Origin: Nanobdellota archaeon
GTDB taxonomy: Archaea; Nanobdellota; Nanobdellia; Woesearchaeales; WJIZ01
Reading direction: 5' to 3'
Assembly: GCA_023140175.1 (NCBI GenBank)
Contig: JAGLMD010000082.1
Coordinates: 1-46,118 of the forward strand
Length of the DNA stretch: 46,118 nt
Position numbers and translations under genes: made by a program. Position 1 is the first letter of the stretch. Each line of letters begins with the position of its first letter. Below, piece by piece: positions 16,049 to 23,790 of this stretch. The notes under the pieces are model-generated. The model made no database searches. It saw nothing but the letters and a program-made list of their open reading frames with translations, and was not told the DNA's origin.

Positions 16049-16447
16049 ATGGCATATCATATGCATGATGCACTTGAAGATCATCCGGGTTATCATAGCA
16101 AAATGGATGAAATTGATGAATTAAGTGAAGATTATAATAGCTCTAAATATGACTCTAAAGATAAAGGCACTGAATCAAACATTTACAAGTCAACAAAAGA
16201 AAAAGAAAAAGACAAACAAGAGCCTTCTGAATTCGAAAAACAGCTTGAAGAAGGGCAAAAGCCAAAATACAATAATAAGGAAACTGATGACGAAACTATA
16301 AAGAGAAAAGCAGCAGCAGAAATACATAAAGGATCACAGCAGCTTAAACTCAAGAAAGAAAATATTAAGAAAAAAACAATAAGTAATATTGATGAAGCAA
16401 TCGAAAAAGCTATAAAGGAAGAGAAAGAAGTCATTCATTTGGATTGA
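16049..16447 (+). CDS. Hypothetical charged, low-complexity protein
   Basis: A 132-residue, very hydrophilic protein built of Lys, Glu, Asp and Ser, with no predicted globular core. The centre (residues about 45-75) is almost wholly charged, as in K-E-K-E-K-D-K-Q-E, and the C-terminal 40 residues could form a helix. The TATA element TTTATAAATAGG at about 16016-16027 precedes the ATG by about 22 nt, so it is probably the leaderless first gene of a pair with the next ORF, whose start overlaps its stop region. Function unknown. Confidence 0.6.
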   Translation: MAYHMHDALEDHPGYHSKMDEIDELSEDYNSSKYDSKDKGTESNIYKSTKEKEKDKQEPSEFEKQLEEGQKPKYNNKETDDETIKRKAAAEIHKGSQQLKLKKENIKKKTISNIDEAIEKAIKEEKEVIHLD

Positions 16448-16449
16448 AA

Positions 16450-16959
16450 ATGTCTTACAAAAACCCGCATTCAGCAGCATATGAAGTTGAAAGAAGCTTA
16501 GCAGGAAGCTATAGCCTGGGCACTCATGGTGATATTGGAGCTTTCTTTAGTTCTATGACAAATGCTGATCTGCCAAGATACACAACAATGTTTTATCATC
16601 CTACTGAACATGAGATGCTTTCCGACCTAAAATATGATAAAGTCGAGATAGGTTATGATAAAGGCCTTGCAGATATGAGGGAAGGAGTTAGAGGCCCCCC
16701 TATAGAAGCTTATATACCCATGTCTTTTTTGGTTCCGGATGGTGGTGGCTCAGCTAATTCTTCTGTTGACATAAGAAATCCCGAAATACTGCCTAAAGCA
16801 TCTATAATAGATGAAATCTTCAAAGCCCAGGCAGAAGTGCTTGGCAGAAAAGATGTTCTAAGGAAAGAAGATATCAGCATCATAAGGGCTGTAGAGATTG
16901 AGCAGGAAATACATTTTAGAAGAAGGTTCAGAAGAGTAGAAATAATTAAAAACAGATAA
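16450..16959 (+). CDS. Hypothetical 169-residue protein
   Basis: I do not recognise this protein. It begins MSYKNPHSAAYEVERSLAGS, has a Gly/Ser-rich stretch in the middle (D-G-G-G-S-A-N-S-S), and ends in an Arg-rich helix (F-R-R-R-F-R-R-V). No membrane segment or signal peptide is seen. A TTG at 16444 in the same frame would overlap the upstream stop codon; the ATG two codons later is preferred. Coupling to the upstream charged protein suggests a two-gene unit. Confidence 0.6.
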   Translation: MSYKNPHSAAYEVERSLAGSYSLGTHGDIGAFFSSMTNADLPRYTTMFYHPTEHEMLSDLKYDKVEIGYDKGLADMREGVRGPPIEAYIPMSFLVPDGGGSANSSVDIRNPEILPKASIIDEIFKAQAEVLGRKDVLRKEDISIIRAVEIEQEIHFRRRFRRVEIIKNR

Positions 16960-16974
16960 ACTCAACTTTCTTAT

Positions 16975-17616
16975 ATGAAAAAAACCAATATAATAAAACT
17001 TCTCTCAGTACTCTTAATCATCATCTTCTCTATCCTGCCATTATTTCTAAGCTCCTACTTTAGCATCTTCAACAAATCATTCTACAAAAAAGAATTCACT
17101 AAATATAATATATACCAGAAATATGAAGGCATAAACTTAGATGATTACAATGATCAGGTTCTGGATTATCTTAAGGGGAAAAAAGAAAACATGCCTGACA
17201 CAATCTCTTTAACAGGGAAGGAATTAGTCCACATGAAGGATGTAAAAAATATTTTTTCAGGATTTCTTTTATTATTTAATTCTCTCCTGATAATCTCAAT
17301 AATTCTATTGGTTATCTTAATCTCTTTTAATAAGAAAAAATTATCAAAAATATTTTTCTACTCAGGAATTTTCTCCTTAGCTTTATCTATAGTCCTGCTC
17401 CTTTTCTTCTATTTTAGCTTCATCTCTTCTTTTACGATATTTCATAACATTTTCTTTGAAGAAAACAGCTGGCTGTTTAATCCCTACGATAATATTATAA
17501 ATATCTACCCTGTGGGATTTTTTTTTGATATATCTCTAAAGATATTTCTTGGAATGATAATATTATCTTTATTACTTTTAGGTATGGGTTTATTTAGAAA
17601 AACTAATAATCATTGA
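16975..17616 (+). CDS. DUF1461 integral membrane protein
   Basis: A 213-residue protein with four hydrophobic helices (about residues 8-30, 90-115, 122-150 and 182-206). A soluble loop lies between the first two and contains Y-x-x-Y-E-G-I-N-L and an N-M-P-D-T-I-S-L-T-G-K-E-L-V-H-M-K-D-V segment, which resembles the TIGR01906/DUF1461 family. Its biochemical role is unknown. It follows the upstream gene by 15 nt and converges with a reverse-strand hypothetical, 1 nt apart. Confidence 0.75.
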   Translation: MKKTNIIKLLSVLLIIIFSILPLFLSSYFSIFNKSFYKKEFTKYNIYQKYEGINLDDYNDQVLDYLKGKKENMPDTISLTGKELVHMKDVKNIFSGFLLLFNSLLIISIILLVILISFNKKKLSKIFFYSGIFSLALSIVLLLFFYFSFISSFTIFHNIFFEENSWLFNPYDNIINIYPVGFFFDISLKIFLGMIILSLLLLGMGLFRKTNNH

Positions 17617-17617
17617 G

Positions 17618-18199
17618 TTATCTATAATTAATAGCAATTTTCTTTAAAAATTCCTGGGGATTTTCAATATTTCCCTTAATTATTCTATCTCCTTCTTCAT
17701 CATATTTGAATATCCTTTCTTGGGTATGGTAAATTTTATTCTTCCCCTTAGTCTCCCTATAAACCCCTAAAAGAAGATCATTTCCCTCTTTATAAAGCAC
17801 AATAGCATCTAATTGTGCTAATGTTAAATTATCAATAGAATGCAATTGAACATCTTTATTATCTGGAATGTCTTCCTCTTTTATGATTCTTTTCAATCCT
17901 TCTATGCCTTCTTCATCTTTTCCCATTACTCCAATGCTATGCATAAGTGTTAGCTGCATGGAAATAGGTGAGATTGCTGTCCAGTAGGTGCTTTCTAGCG
18001 CATAGAAGGGGTTTCCATTAAAATCACCTTTTTCTATGCCTTCATTAACCCTGGTAGCAAAATCTAGTTTCCTTCTCTGCTCATCAGCAATATGTAAAAA
18101 TTCTTTAAAGAAATCTGATTCTATCCTCGATTCTTCTAGAAGTTTCCCCTCACAGTAGATGTTTTCATAATAAACTTTCAAATAATTCATATTTATCAT
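17618..18199 (-). CDS. Hypothetical 193-residue protein
   Basis: I do not recognise this protein. It is acidic and soluble, starts with an M-I-N-M-N-Y-L-K-V-Y-Y segment, and has a repeated helix-strand character with a C-terminal beta-rich part (L-L-L-G-V-Y-R-E-T-K-G-K-N). No signal peptide, cysteine motif or nucleotide-binding loop can be seen. Start could be the first or the fourth codon. It stands alone between a DUF1461 gene and tpiA, and is transcribed away from tpiA from a shared AT-rich spacer. Confidence 0.65.
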   Translation of the reverse strand: MINMNYLKVYYENIYCEGKLLEESRIESDFFKEFLHIADEQRRKLDFATRVNEGIEKGDFNGNPFYALESTYWTAISPISMQLTLMHSIGVMGKDEEGIEGLKRIIKEEDIPDNKDVQLHSIDNLTLAQLDAIVLYKEGNDLLLGVYRETKGKNKIYHTQERIFKYDEEGDRIIKGNIENPQEFLKKIAINYR

Positions 18200-18292
18200 T
18201 TTATAGGAATTAAAAGTTTTTTTTAAATCTTTTGTTAATCTATTGATTTTTATCTAAAAATTTATAAATAATCTATATAAGTAATTAGAACT

Positions 18293-19030
18293 ATGAGAAA
18301 ACCGATGATTGCAGGCAATTGGAAGATGAATAAAACTGTCAAGGAGACTAAAGACTTCATAACTAAACTAAAAAAACATGCTCTTCCAAAAAATAAAGAC
18401 ATTCTTATCTGCCCGCCATTTACAGCATTAAGCAAAGCATCAGGATTAATCAAAGGCTCTAATATACAATTAGGAGCGCAAAACATGCATTATGAAGTGG
18501 CAGGAGCATTTACAGGAGAAATCTCTCCACTAATGCTGAAAGAACTAGGCTGCAAGTATGTTATCTTAGGCCATTCTGAAAGAAGGCATATATTTAATGA
18601 AGATGATTCATTGATAAACAGGAAAATAAAGGCAGCCCTAAACCTTAAACTTAAGCCAATACTCTGCATAGGAGAAACATTAGACCAAAGAAAGAAAAAC
18701 AAGACAGAAGGGATAGTCAAGTCTCAGTTATTAAATAGCTTAAAAGACATAAAAGACATCAGCAATATAATCCTTGCTTATGAGCCTGTCTGGGCTATCG
18801 GCACAGGAATAAATGCCGCCCCAGAACAAGCAGAAGAAATCCATAAGATGATAAGGACCCTAATAAAGAAAACATACAGCCCAAAAGCAGCTAATGATAT
18901 AAGAATTCTTTATGGCGGAAGCGTAAAGCCGGAAAACATCAAAGAACTCATGAAAGAACAAGATATTGATGGTGCACTTGTCGGAGGCGCATCTCTAGAT
19001 ACAGATAAATTCTTTAAGTTAATCAATTAG
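18293..19030 (+). CDS. tpiA: Triosephosphate isomerase (bacterial-length form)
   Basis: A 245-residue TIM-barrel enzyme of glycolysis/gluconeogenesis. Catalytic residues are in place: Asn9 and Lys11 in A-G-N-W-K-M-N, the His in I-L-G-H-S-E-R-R, and the Glu in A-Y-E-P-V-W-A-I-G-T-G, with the phosphate-gripping Y-G-G-S-V. Most archaeal versions are shorter (about 225 residues) and lack several loops seen here, so this copy is of the bacterial/eukaryotic type. A TATA element TTTATAAATAA near 18259-18270 gives a leaderless start. Confidence 0.96.
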   Translation: MRKPMIAGNWKMNKTVKETKDFITKLKKHALPKNKDILICPPFTALSKASGLIKGSNIQLGAQNMHYEVAGAFTGEISPLMLKELGCKYVILGHSERRHIFNEDDSLINRKIKAALNLKLKPILCIGETLDQRKKNKTEGIVKSQLLNSLKDIKDISNIILAYEPVWAIGTGINAAPEQAEEIHKMIRTLIKKTYSPKAANDIRILYGGSVKPENIKELMKEQDIDGALVGGASLDTDKFFKLIN

Positions 19031-19031
19031 T

Positions 19032-19595
19032 TTATTTTACTTTAATATACAATTTATGGATTCTATCGTAAAGATTCTCCTCAAATTCGTTGCTTCCTTT
19101 GTACACTTTTAGATTGAATATATATGTCCCGGGCTCAACTCCCGTTTTAGGAAGCTGAAAACCAACCCCTATATGTTTTGCTTCATTTTGTCTTATTTCC
19201 TCAACCCGACTTTCAGGCATAACTATAATATTATTTGTATACTCTCCAGGCTCAAGAATATTATTATCAGAATCAATATAGCTCCCATTCTTTACACTAA
19301 TTAAGAATTCCAATTTCTCAACACTAGGCTCTATATTTAATATCTTAATTGTAAATATCTTCAAATCCTTGGGCTCAAGATAAAAAGTATCCTTCTCAAT
19401 ACATATCTTCTCATTTGTCCCGCACATAAGCTCAGATATCCTCTGGTCTATATCTCCCAAAGTCATATCTTTTAATGATTCAGCCCCCCTCATAATATTA
19501 TATATAAAACTGATCCCAAATGTAAAGACAACCATAGAAATAATAATGATAACAAGAAAATTAACAGAAAGCTGGATTGCTGATTTTTTGTCCAT
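19032..19595 (-). CDS. Pilin/archaellin-like secreted protein, third gene of set
   Basis: A 187-residue protein with a class III signal-like N-terminus (M-D-K-K-S-A-I-Q-L-S-V-N-F-L-V) and one hydrophobic helix to about residue 32. A beta-rich extracellular domain follows, with I-C-I-E-K-D-T-F-Y and V-E-P-G-T-Y-I-F-N-L strands. The tripartite form (short basic leader, hydrophobic helix, beta domain) is that of type IV pilins. The product is related in layout, not closely in sequence, to the first gene of the set at 19828-20424. Confidence 0.7.
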   Translation of the reverse strand: MDKKSAIQLSVNFLVIIIISMVVFTFGISFIYNIMRGAESLKDMTLGDIDQRISELMCGTNEKICIEKDTFYLEPKDLKIFTIKILNIEPSVEKLEFLISVKNGSYIDSDNNILEPGEYTNNIIVMPESRVEEIRQNEAKHIGVGFQLPKTGVEPGTYIFNLKVYKGSNEFEENLYDRIHKLYIKVK

Positions 19596-19596
19596 A

Positions 19597-19827
19597 TTAT
19601 ATTACTATCTCGAATTCTTTCACTATTATTATGACGAACAAAATCAATACAATCGCTCCCATAGCTATCCATGTAATGCCCCCTGTAAAATTTCCTGTAA
19701 AAATATTATACAGGCCAAAAGCCATAATAGCAAACCCAAGCCACAGGAATTTATCAAGTATGAGCTTTAATATCTCAAATTCCTCTGCTTGTGTCAGCCT
19801 CTTTTTTTGCTTTGCCATTTCCTTCAC
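19597..19827 (-). CDS. Small two-helix membrane protein between the pilin-like genes
   Basis: A 76-residue protein with a charged first 28 residues (M-K-E-M-A-K-Q-K-K-R-L-T-Q-A-E-E-F) and two membrane helices (about 29-48 and 52-70) linked by N-F-T-G-G. Its stop and start codons are within a few bases of both flanking pilin-like genes, so the three are probably one operon. A membrane anchor or assembly role for the pilin-like proteins is inference from position only. Confidence 0.65.
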   Translation of the reverse strand: MKEMAKQKKRLTQAEEFEILKLILDKFLWLGFAIMAFGLYNIFTGNFTGGITWIAMGAIVLILFVIIIVKEFEIVI

Positions 19828-20415
19828 TTATATAAACTTTACAAAGAATGTCTTTGAAGCATATTCTACATATTCTTCCGTTGGGCCTACATTAGTATCA
19901 AATATCACTATTTTAAACAATTTTGTTCCTGTCGCAGACTTATCTGCTTTAAGTGTTATTCCATAGACATTAGATTCTCCCGGAGAAAGTATTTGCCCAG
20001 TATCATCCCAGAAATATGCATATTTTCTATCACCTGTACTTAGGCTAGGATCTGATAACACATCATTTCCATCACTTATGTTAGTATCCGGATCTTTCAC
20101 AATTTCAAATAACATTATTTCAAAATCAAGTTCAGCAGGGTCAGTATTCTTGACTCCTATTGCAATTATTTCCTCCTGCCCCCCTTCCAGATCAATCTTC
20201 TGTGCAGGAAAAGACAGTTTTTTATCCCCCCTTCTCAAATCATCCAATATCTGCTCAGCCATCTGGTCTTGAACTTGGTCTGTAGTATGAGTGATACCAG
20301 AAAACATATTCCTTACAAATCCTAAGCCAAGTCCAAGCAGGGTCATAGCAAGTATAACAATAACAATAGCATTAATAGAAAGCTCTAATGAACCTTTTTT
20401 ATGCATTCTCCTCAT
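19828..20415 (-). CDS. Pilin/archaellin-like secreted protein, first gene of set
   Basis: A roughly 195-residue protein with a clear class III signal: M-H-K-K-G then S-L-E-L-S-I-N-A-I-V-I-V-I-L-A, so the prepilin peptidase would cut after the Gly. A beta-rich domain follows with acidic D-P-D-T-N-I-S-D-G-N-D-V-L. A GAGGTG site lies about 5 nt before ATG 20415, which I prefer to a GTG three codons upstream at 20424. It is the promoter-proximal gene of three. Likely a surface pilin or adhesin subunit. Confidence 0.75.
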   Translation of the reverse strand: MRRMHKKGSLELSINAIVIVILAMTLLGLGLGFVRNMFSGITHTTDQVQDQMAEQILDDLRRGDKKLSFPAQKIDLEGGQEEIIAIGVKNTDPAELDFEIMLFEIVKDPDTNISDGNDVLSDPSLSTGDRKYAYFWDDTGQILSPGESNVYGITLKADKSATGTKLFKIVIFDTNVGPTEEYVEYASKTFFVKFI

Positions 20416-20495
20416 CCTGTACACCTCTTTTTTATGACTATAACTAATGTATAATATATTCTTAGAACCTTGCTTTATAAACTTTTCGTAAGAAA

Positions 20496-21032
20496 TTATA
20501 GCTTTGATTTGACAGCTTTCTCAGAAATTATTGCAGAATTCCCATCAGGATCTTCTAATATCATCTTTAATGATTCCTGCCCCCACATCACTCTTGTGAG
20601 TTTCTTCAACTGGTTTTTTGCTTTTTTCTTTAATGTGTCATCATCTTCATTATCTCTTGCAAACTCAATCACTTTCTTAACTCTGTCCAATACACCTTCA
20701 ATATTGCTGATAAAACCATTCGCAGATTCTCCGGCTTCCATTGTTATCATATGCGGAATTTTTATTGTACCTTTTGAACTTCTTACAACCCTTATCTTCA
20801 TATCTTCCTCAGAACTGATATCAATAGTATATTTACTGGGCTCATGTTTTTCAGCTGACTCAATATCAGCCTTATGGTAATGGCAATTAGAACAAGTCAT
20901 AGAAAACAAAAAGCATTTCCCAAAAAAAGGCACTTCTCTTTCATCTTCCATAAGAGTTAAGGCCTTCTTCCTGCACATCGGGCATTCCTGTCCCCTAATA
21001 ATGGAAGGCTCTTTTATTTCTTCTTTTGCCAT
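20496..21032 (-). CDS. ZPR1-type zinc-finger protein
   Basis: A 178-residue single ZPR1 module. It has C-P-M-C (about 17-20) and C-S-N-C-H-Y (about 47-52) forming the zinc ribbon, followed by the characteristic beta domain with S-S-K-G-T-I-K-I-P, M-E-A-G-E-S-A-N-G-F and I-E-G-V-L-D-R-V. Eukaryotic ZPR1 has two modules and acts in eEF1A folding; archaeal single-module homologues have no firm role. It lies downstream of sepF on the same strand, separated by a 173-nt spacer that contains a hairpin. Confidence 0.88.
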   Translation of the reverse strand: MAKEEIKEPSIIRGQECPMCRKKALTLMEDEREVPFFGKCFLFSMTCSNCHYHKADIESAEKHEPSKYTIDISSEEDMKIRVVRSSKGTIKIPHMITMEAGESANGFISNIEGVLDRVKKVIEFARDNEDDDTLKKKAKNQLKKLTRVMWGQESLKMILEDPDGNSAIISEKAVKSKL

Positions 21033-21077
21033 ACCAGAAATTTTATCTTATTTGTTTAAATAGTTTTTGATTGCTCA

Positions 21078-21125
21078 AATTGGGTTTCATACCCCAAGCT
21101 CTGCTATGATTCTAGAAACCCAATT
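21078..21125 (-). terminator. Hairpin in the sepF-ZPR1 spacer
   Basis: AATTGGGTTTC (21078-21088) pairs perfectly with GAAACCCAATT (21115-21125) around a 26-nt loop. It lies after the sepF stop on the reverse strand and before the ZPR1 start. It could end the sepF transcript or act as a processing signal; no clear U-tract is adjacent in the reading direction. Confidence 0.35.
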
Positions 21126-21205
21126 CTGAGGCTTAAAAAATACCCCACAACTTGCTGCGATTGGGATTTTTTATTAGAAAGAAATAGAAAAATATAATTA
21201 AAAAT

Positions 21206-21640
21206 TTATTGTTCGCCGAACTCAGTCACTTCCTTGATCTCTTCCTTCTTTTTCTCTTCTGCCTTTCCTCTGTGTATCTTTCCAAATGAAGGAACAGCTG
21301 CAATCCAGTCATCTCCAAAACCAGCAATATCGCCCTCAATAGCATCGCAGGTTTTCTTCAGCTTATTTATGGCCCTTTTCAATTCAACAAGATCCTTATC
21401 TTTCAAAGGCTTGATATTTATCAGCGCAATTGTGTGGCCTTCTCTCAATGCATCTAAAATTTCTTTGATATTCTCAAAATCATCAAGGATAAATGGCCTC
21501 ACAATAATCTTTGATGAAGAATCATTAGCTGGGTCTGTACCCAGTTCAACATAACCATCATGCTCAGCTTCACCCATAATCTCAGAACTTATATCTTCAC
21601 CAAACATCTTTTCTTTCATTTTTGAAAAAAAACCAGCCAT
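21206..21640 (-). CDS. sepF: Cell-division protein SepF, archaeal type
   Basis: A 144-residue protein. It has a membrane-targeting amphipathic N-terminus (M-A-G-F-F-S-K-M-K-E-K-M-F-G), a variable linker, and a C-terminal SepF core with the conserved I-V-R-P-F, D-F-E-N-I-K-E-I, A-L-I-N-I-K-P-L and G-D-I-A-G-F-G-D-D-W strands. In archaea SepF is the main membrane anchor for FtsZ. The tail is Lys/Glu-rich. Its promoter is the mirror image of the rpl21e promoter. No ftsZ is present in the window. Confidence 0.92.
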   Translation of the reverse strand: MAGFFSKMKEKMFGEDISSEIMGEAEHDGYVELGTDPANDSSSKIIVRPFILDDFENIKEILDALREGHTIALINIKPLKDKDLVELKRAINKLKKTCDAIEGDIAGFGDDWIAAVPSFGKIHRGKAEEKKKEEIKEVTEFGEQ

Positions 21641-21702
21641 TTTTATAACCTCTCCATATTTTAGCTACTTTATAATCATTATCAGTTTTTAGTTAGACTA
21701 CC

Positions 21703-21772
21703 CTATATTTAAAGTTATCGAAAAGTTAGTTTCTTAAAAAATCCTTTTTTGTATTTCGATAACTTTATAAAC
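21703..21772. promoter_or_regulatory. Mirrored divergent promoters of sepF and rpl21e
   Basis: The 13-nt sequence AAAGTTATCGAAA (21711-21723) recurs as its reverse complement at 21754-21766. In each direction it merges with a TATA element: TTTAAATATA for sepF on the reverse strand and TTTATAAA for rpl21e. The two genes therefore share the same upstream element plus TATA layout, which may be a BRE-like or regulator-binding sequence. Confidence 0.6.
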
Positions 21773-21801
21773 CATTCAGAAATCCACAATACTGATTTAA
21801 A

Positions 21802-22089
21802 ATGAAGAGAATTGGCACTTATAGAAGAAAAACCAGGGCGAAATTTACTAAGCATTTTAAGAAAAAGGGAAAGATATCCCTGACAAATTATTTTCAGAAC
21901 TTCGCTCCCGGAGAAAGAGTTATGCTTAGCGTAGAACCCGCAATACATAAGGGGATGTATGATCCTAAATTTATGGGAAAAGCAGGCATCATAAAAGAAA
22001 AGAAAGGCAAATGCTATGAAGTGAAAGTGCAAGACCAGAACAAGGAGAAATGCCTTATAGTTCATCCTGTACATCTAAAGAGGTTATAA
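21802..22089 (+). CDS. rpl21e: Ribosomal protein L21e
   Basis: A 95-residue basic protein. It matches L21e through R-R-K-T-R near residues 8-12, a V-M-L-S-V-E-P-A-I-H-K-G-M segment near 39-51 and H-P-V-H-L-K-R-L at the C-terminus. It belongs to the large subunit and contacts 23S and 5S rRNA. A TATA box at about 21763-21771 lies 25-30 nt before ATG, fitting a leaderless message. rpo4 follows after 3 nt and DUF655 a little further on, an order widely kept in archaea. Confidence 0.95.
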   Translation: MKRIGTYRRKTRAKFTKHFKKKGKISLTNYFQNFAPGERVMLSVEPAIHKGMYDPKFMGKAGIIKEKKGKCYEVKVQDQNKEKCLIVHPVHLKRL

Positions 22090-22092
22090 AAA

Positions 22093-22428
22093 ATGACCAT
22101 ACCTAAGATAATATCTGAAAAACCAATTAGTATGGCTGAAGTAAAGTCAGAGATAGAAAAGATAAAGAAACGTGACAAAGAGCTTTCTTTCAGGGCTGAA
22201 AGGGCTGAAGAATATCTTAATCAATTTGCGCATAAAAATACAATTAAATTAATTGAGTCTTTAAAGAAACTTAATCTTACAAGGCTTAAAGATGAGCATA
22301 TAGTAAAAATAGCAGACCTTATGCCTAAAACAGTTGAACAGCTGAAGATAATACTCCAGGGTTATACTATAACATTAACTAAAGACAACATAAAAAGCAT
22401 TGTTGATGAAGTGAATAAGTTAGTTTGA
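22093..22428 (+). CDS. rpo4: RNA polymerase subunit Rpo4 (RpoF)
   Basis: A 111-residue helical protein matching Rpo4/RPB4, with E-K-P-I-S-M-A-E-V near residues 9-17, an R-A-E-R-A-E-E-Y-L-N-Q-F-A helix, then R-L-K-D-E-H-I-V-K-I-A-D-L-M-P and L-K-I-I-L-Q-G-Y. With Rpo7 it forms the polymerase stalk that helps open the promoter and bind RNA. It follows rpl21e by 3 nt and is surely co-transcribed; Rpo7 is not in this window. Confidence 0.92.
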   Translation: MTIPKIISEKPISMAEVKSEIEKIKKRDKELSFRAERAEEYLNQFAHKNTIKLIESLKKLNLTRLKDEHIVKIADLMPKTVEQLKIILQGYTITLTKDNIKSIVDEVNKLV

Positions 22429-22579
22429 TACTTTTCTAGTTTTCTTTTTTTCAGCCTAATATATTAGTACTTACGTTTTACATTAAAATTTTCATTTAGG
22501 AAACATTTAAAAACACAGGTATCAAAGAAGATGGAATGGGGACTGGTAAATTAATAATTTAAGAAGAGATAAGTATAAA

Positions 22580-23137
22580 ATGGAATCCCAAAAAGAAGAA
22601 AAAGCAACAATACTTGATTACCTGCCTAATGGCTACCCTTTTGATACCAGGCCAAGCCATCTCAAAAATGCAGTAGCTCAGGCTATAGGAAAAAAGCATT
22701 TTGTACTTCTCGAGCTGGTTCCGAAAAAAGAAATCTACCTGCAGCCCCATGAAGATGTATATATCGGAGAAGGGAAAAGGGATAAGATACACCATATAGT
22801 AGGAAAAATACCCTTATCAAAACTTACTGAAACAGCAAAATCCGAGCTTTCTTTTGTTATTAAGGAATCTATTATTAATAATAATAAAAAGTTCGTTGAC
22901 TTTTTTAATAATGCTCAGCCTTTAAGCACCAGAATGCACCAGCTTGAGTTATTGCCGGGCTTGGGAAAAAAACACATGTGGGAGATTATAGAAGCAAGGA
23001 GAGATGAGCCTTTCAAGGATTTTGAAGACCTGAAGAAAAGGGTAAGGCTTATGCCTGAGCCGGAAAAAGTAATCATGAAGAGGATTATGCAGGAATTAGG
23101 CGGCGAAGAGAAGCATAATATATTTGTTGAGATTTGA
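22580..23137 (+). CDS. DUF655 family RNA-binding-like protein
   Basis: A 185-residue archaeal protein. The N-terminal half has the typical A-T-I-L-D-Y-L-P-N-G-Y start and a V-Y-I-G-E-G-K-R-D beta segment (OB-like, about 65-75). The C-terminal half contains a helix-hairpin-helix, L-L-P-G-L-G-K-K-H-M-W (about 131-141), which suggests nucleic-acid binding. DUF655 commonly follows rpo4 and precedes ksgA; ksgA is missing here and a coiled-coil gene follows instead. A TATA element at about 22501-22512 gives it its own promoter. Confidence 0.9.
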   Translation: MESQKEEKATILDYLPNGYPFDTRPSHLKNAVAQAIGKKHFVLLELVPKKEIYLQPHEDVYIGEGKRDKIHHIVGKIPLSKLTETAKSELSFVIKESIINNNKKFVDFFNNAQPLSTRMHQLELLPGLGKKHMWEIIEARRDEPFKDFEDLKKRVRLMPEPEKVIMKRIMQELGGEEKHNIFVEI

Positions 23138-23185
23138 CTTAATTTATACATTACCTTTTTAAATTCATCTCTTTCTCTTTTTTTC

Positions 23186-23755
23186 ATGATACAGAAAATA
23201 AAAGATCTCCTGAGAATAAAAGAAGAGATTTCTGAACTTTCTAAAAAATTTGATGAAAATACTAATCTGGTAAATAACTTAAATGAAAATATATCATCAC
23301 TAAAAAATGAAATCGATGCATTGAAAGATTCTCAAAATAATCTAGCCGCAAAATTCAAAGAAGATTCTGATTTAATAAAAGAGACCAAAGAAGAGCTGAG
23401 AAAAGAGATAAGTGATTTCAAGCTGATTAAATCAAGGCTTGAAACTAAATTAGTTGAGAAATTTGATGAAGAGATAAAAAAAGAGCTCTTGCCAAGATTT
23501 GACAGGCTTGAAAGGCATGTAAAGGAATTCGAAGAGCTGGGAGTTAAAGTAGCTATAATCGCAAAAAGGGTTGTTACATTAGGCTCTGAGCTGCAAAAAT
23601 TCTGTGATATAAGCAATAATATAAAGACAGGAGATTTCGAACTCACCAACTTCGCTCAACAGCTTAAATCAATGGACAACGAAAAATTGGAACTGATGCG
23701 CAAGATAGACACCTTAGAAAGATTGATTTCAAAGATGCGAAGAAGCAGCAGGTAA
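23186..23755 (+). CDS. Coiled-coil protein of unknown function
   Basis: A 189-residue protein that is almost entirely predicted coiled coil, with heptads running from residue 10 to about 120 and again to the end. A short break near G-V-K-V-A-I-I-A-K-R-V-V-T-L-G sits around residue 115-130. It has no signal peptide, no cysteine motif and many Lys/Glu pairs. The first base comes 48 nt after DUF655, so it may belong to that unit. I cannot assign it to a family. Confidence 0.65.
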   Translation: MIQKIKDLLRIKEEISELSKKFDENTNLVNNLNENISSLKNEIDALKDSQNNLAAKFKEDSDLIKETKEELRKEISDFKLIKSRLETKLVEKFDEEIKKELLPRFDRLERHVKEFEELGVKVAIIAKRVVTLGSELQKFCDISNNIKTGDFELTNFAQQLKSMDNEKLELMRKIDTLERLISKMRRSSR

Positions 23756-23757
23756 TT

Positions 23758-23766
23758 TTTATAAAT
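23758..23766 (+). promoter_or_regulatory. TATA box upstream of the candidate structured RNA
   Basis: TTTATAAAT follows the coiled-coil gene's stop and lies about 25-28 nt before 23791, where the outer helix of the structured RNA begins. This is the normal archaeal distance between TATA box and transcription start. Confidence 0.5.
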
Positions 23767-23790
23767 AACAAAAATTTGCTAATATATAGA

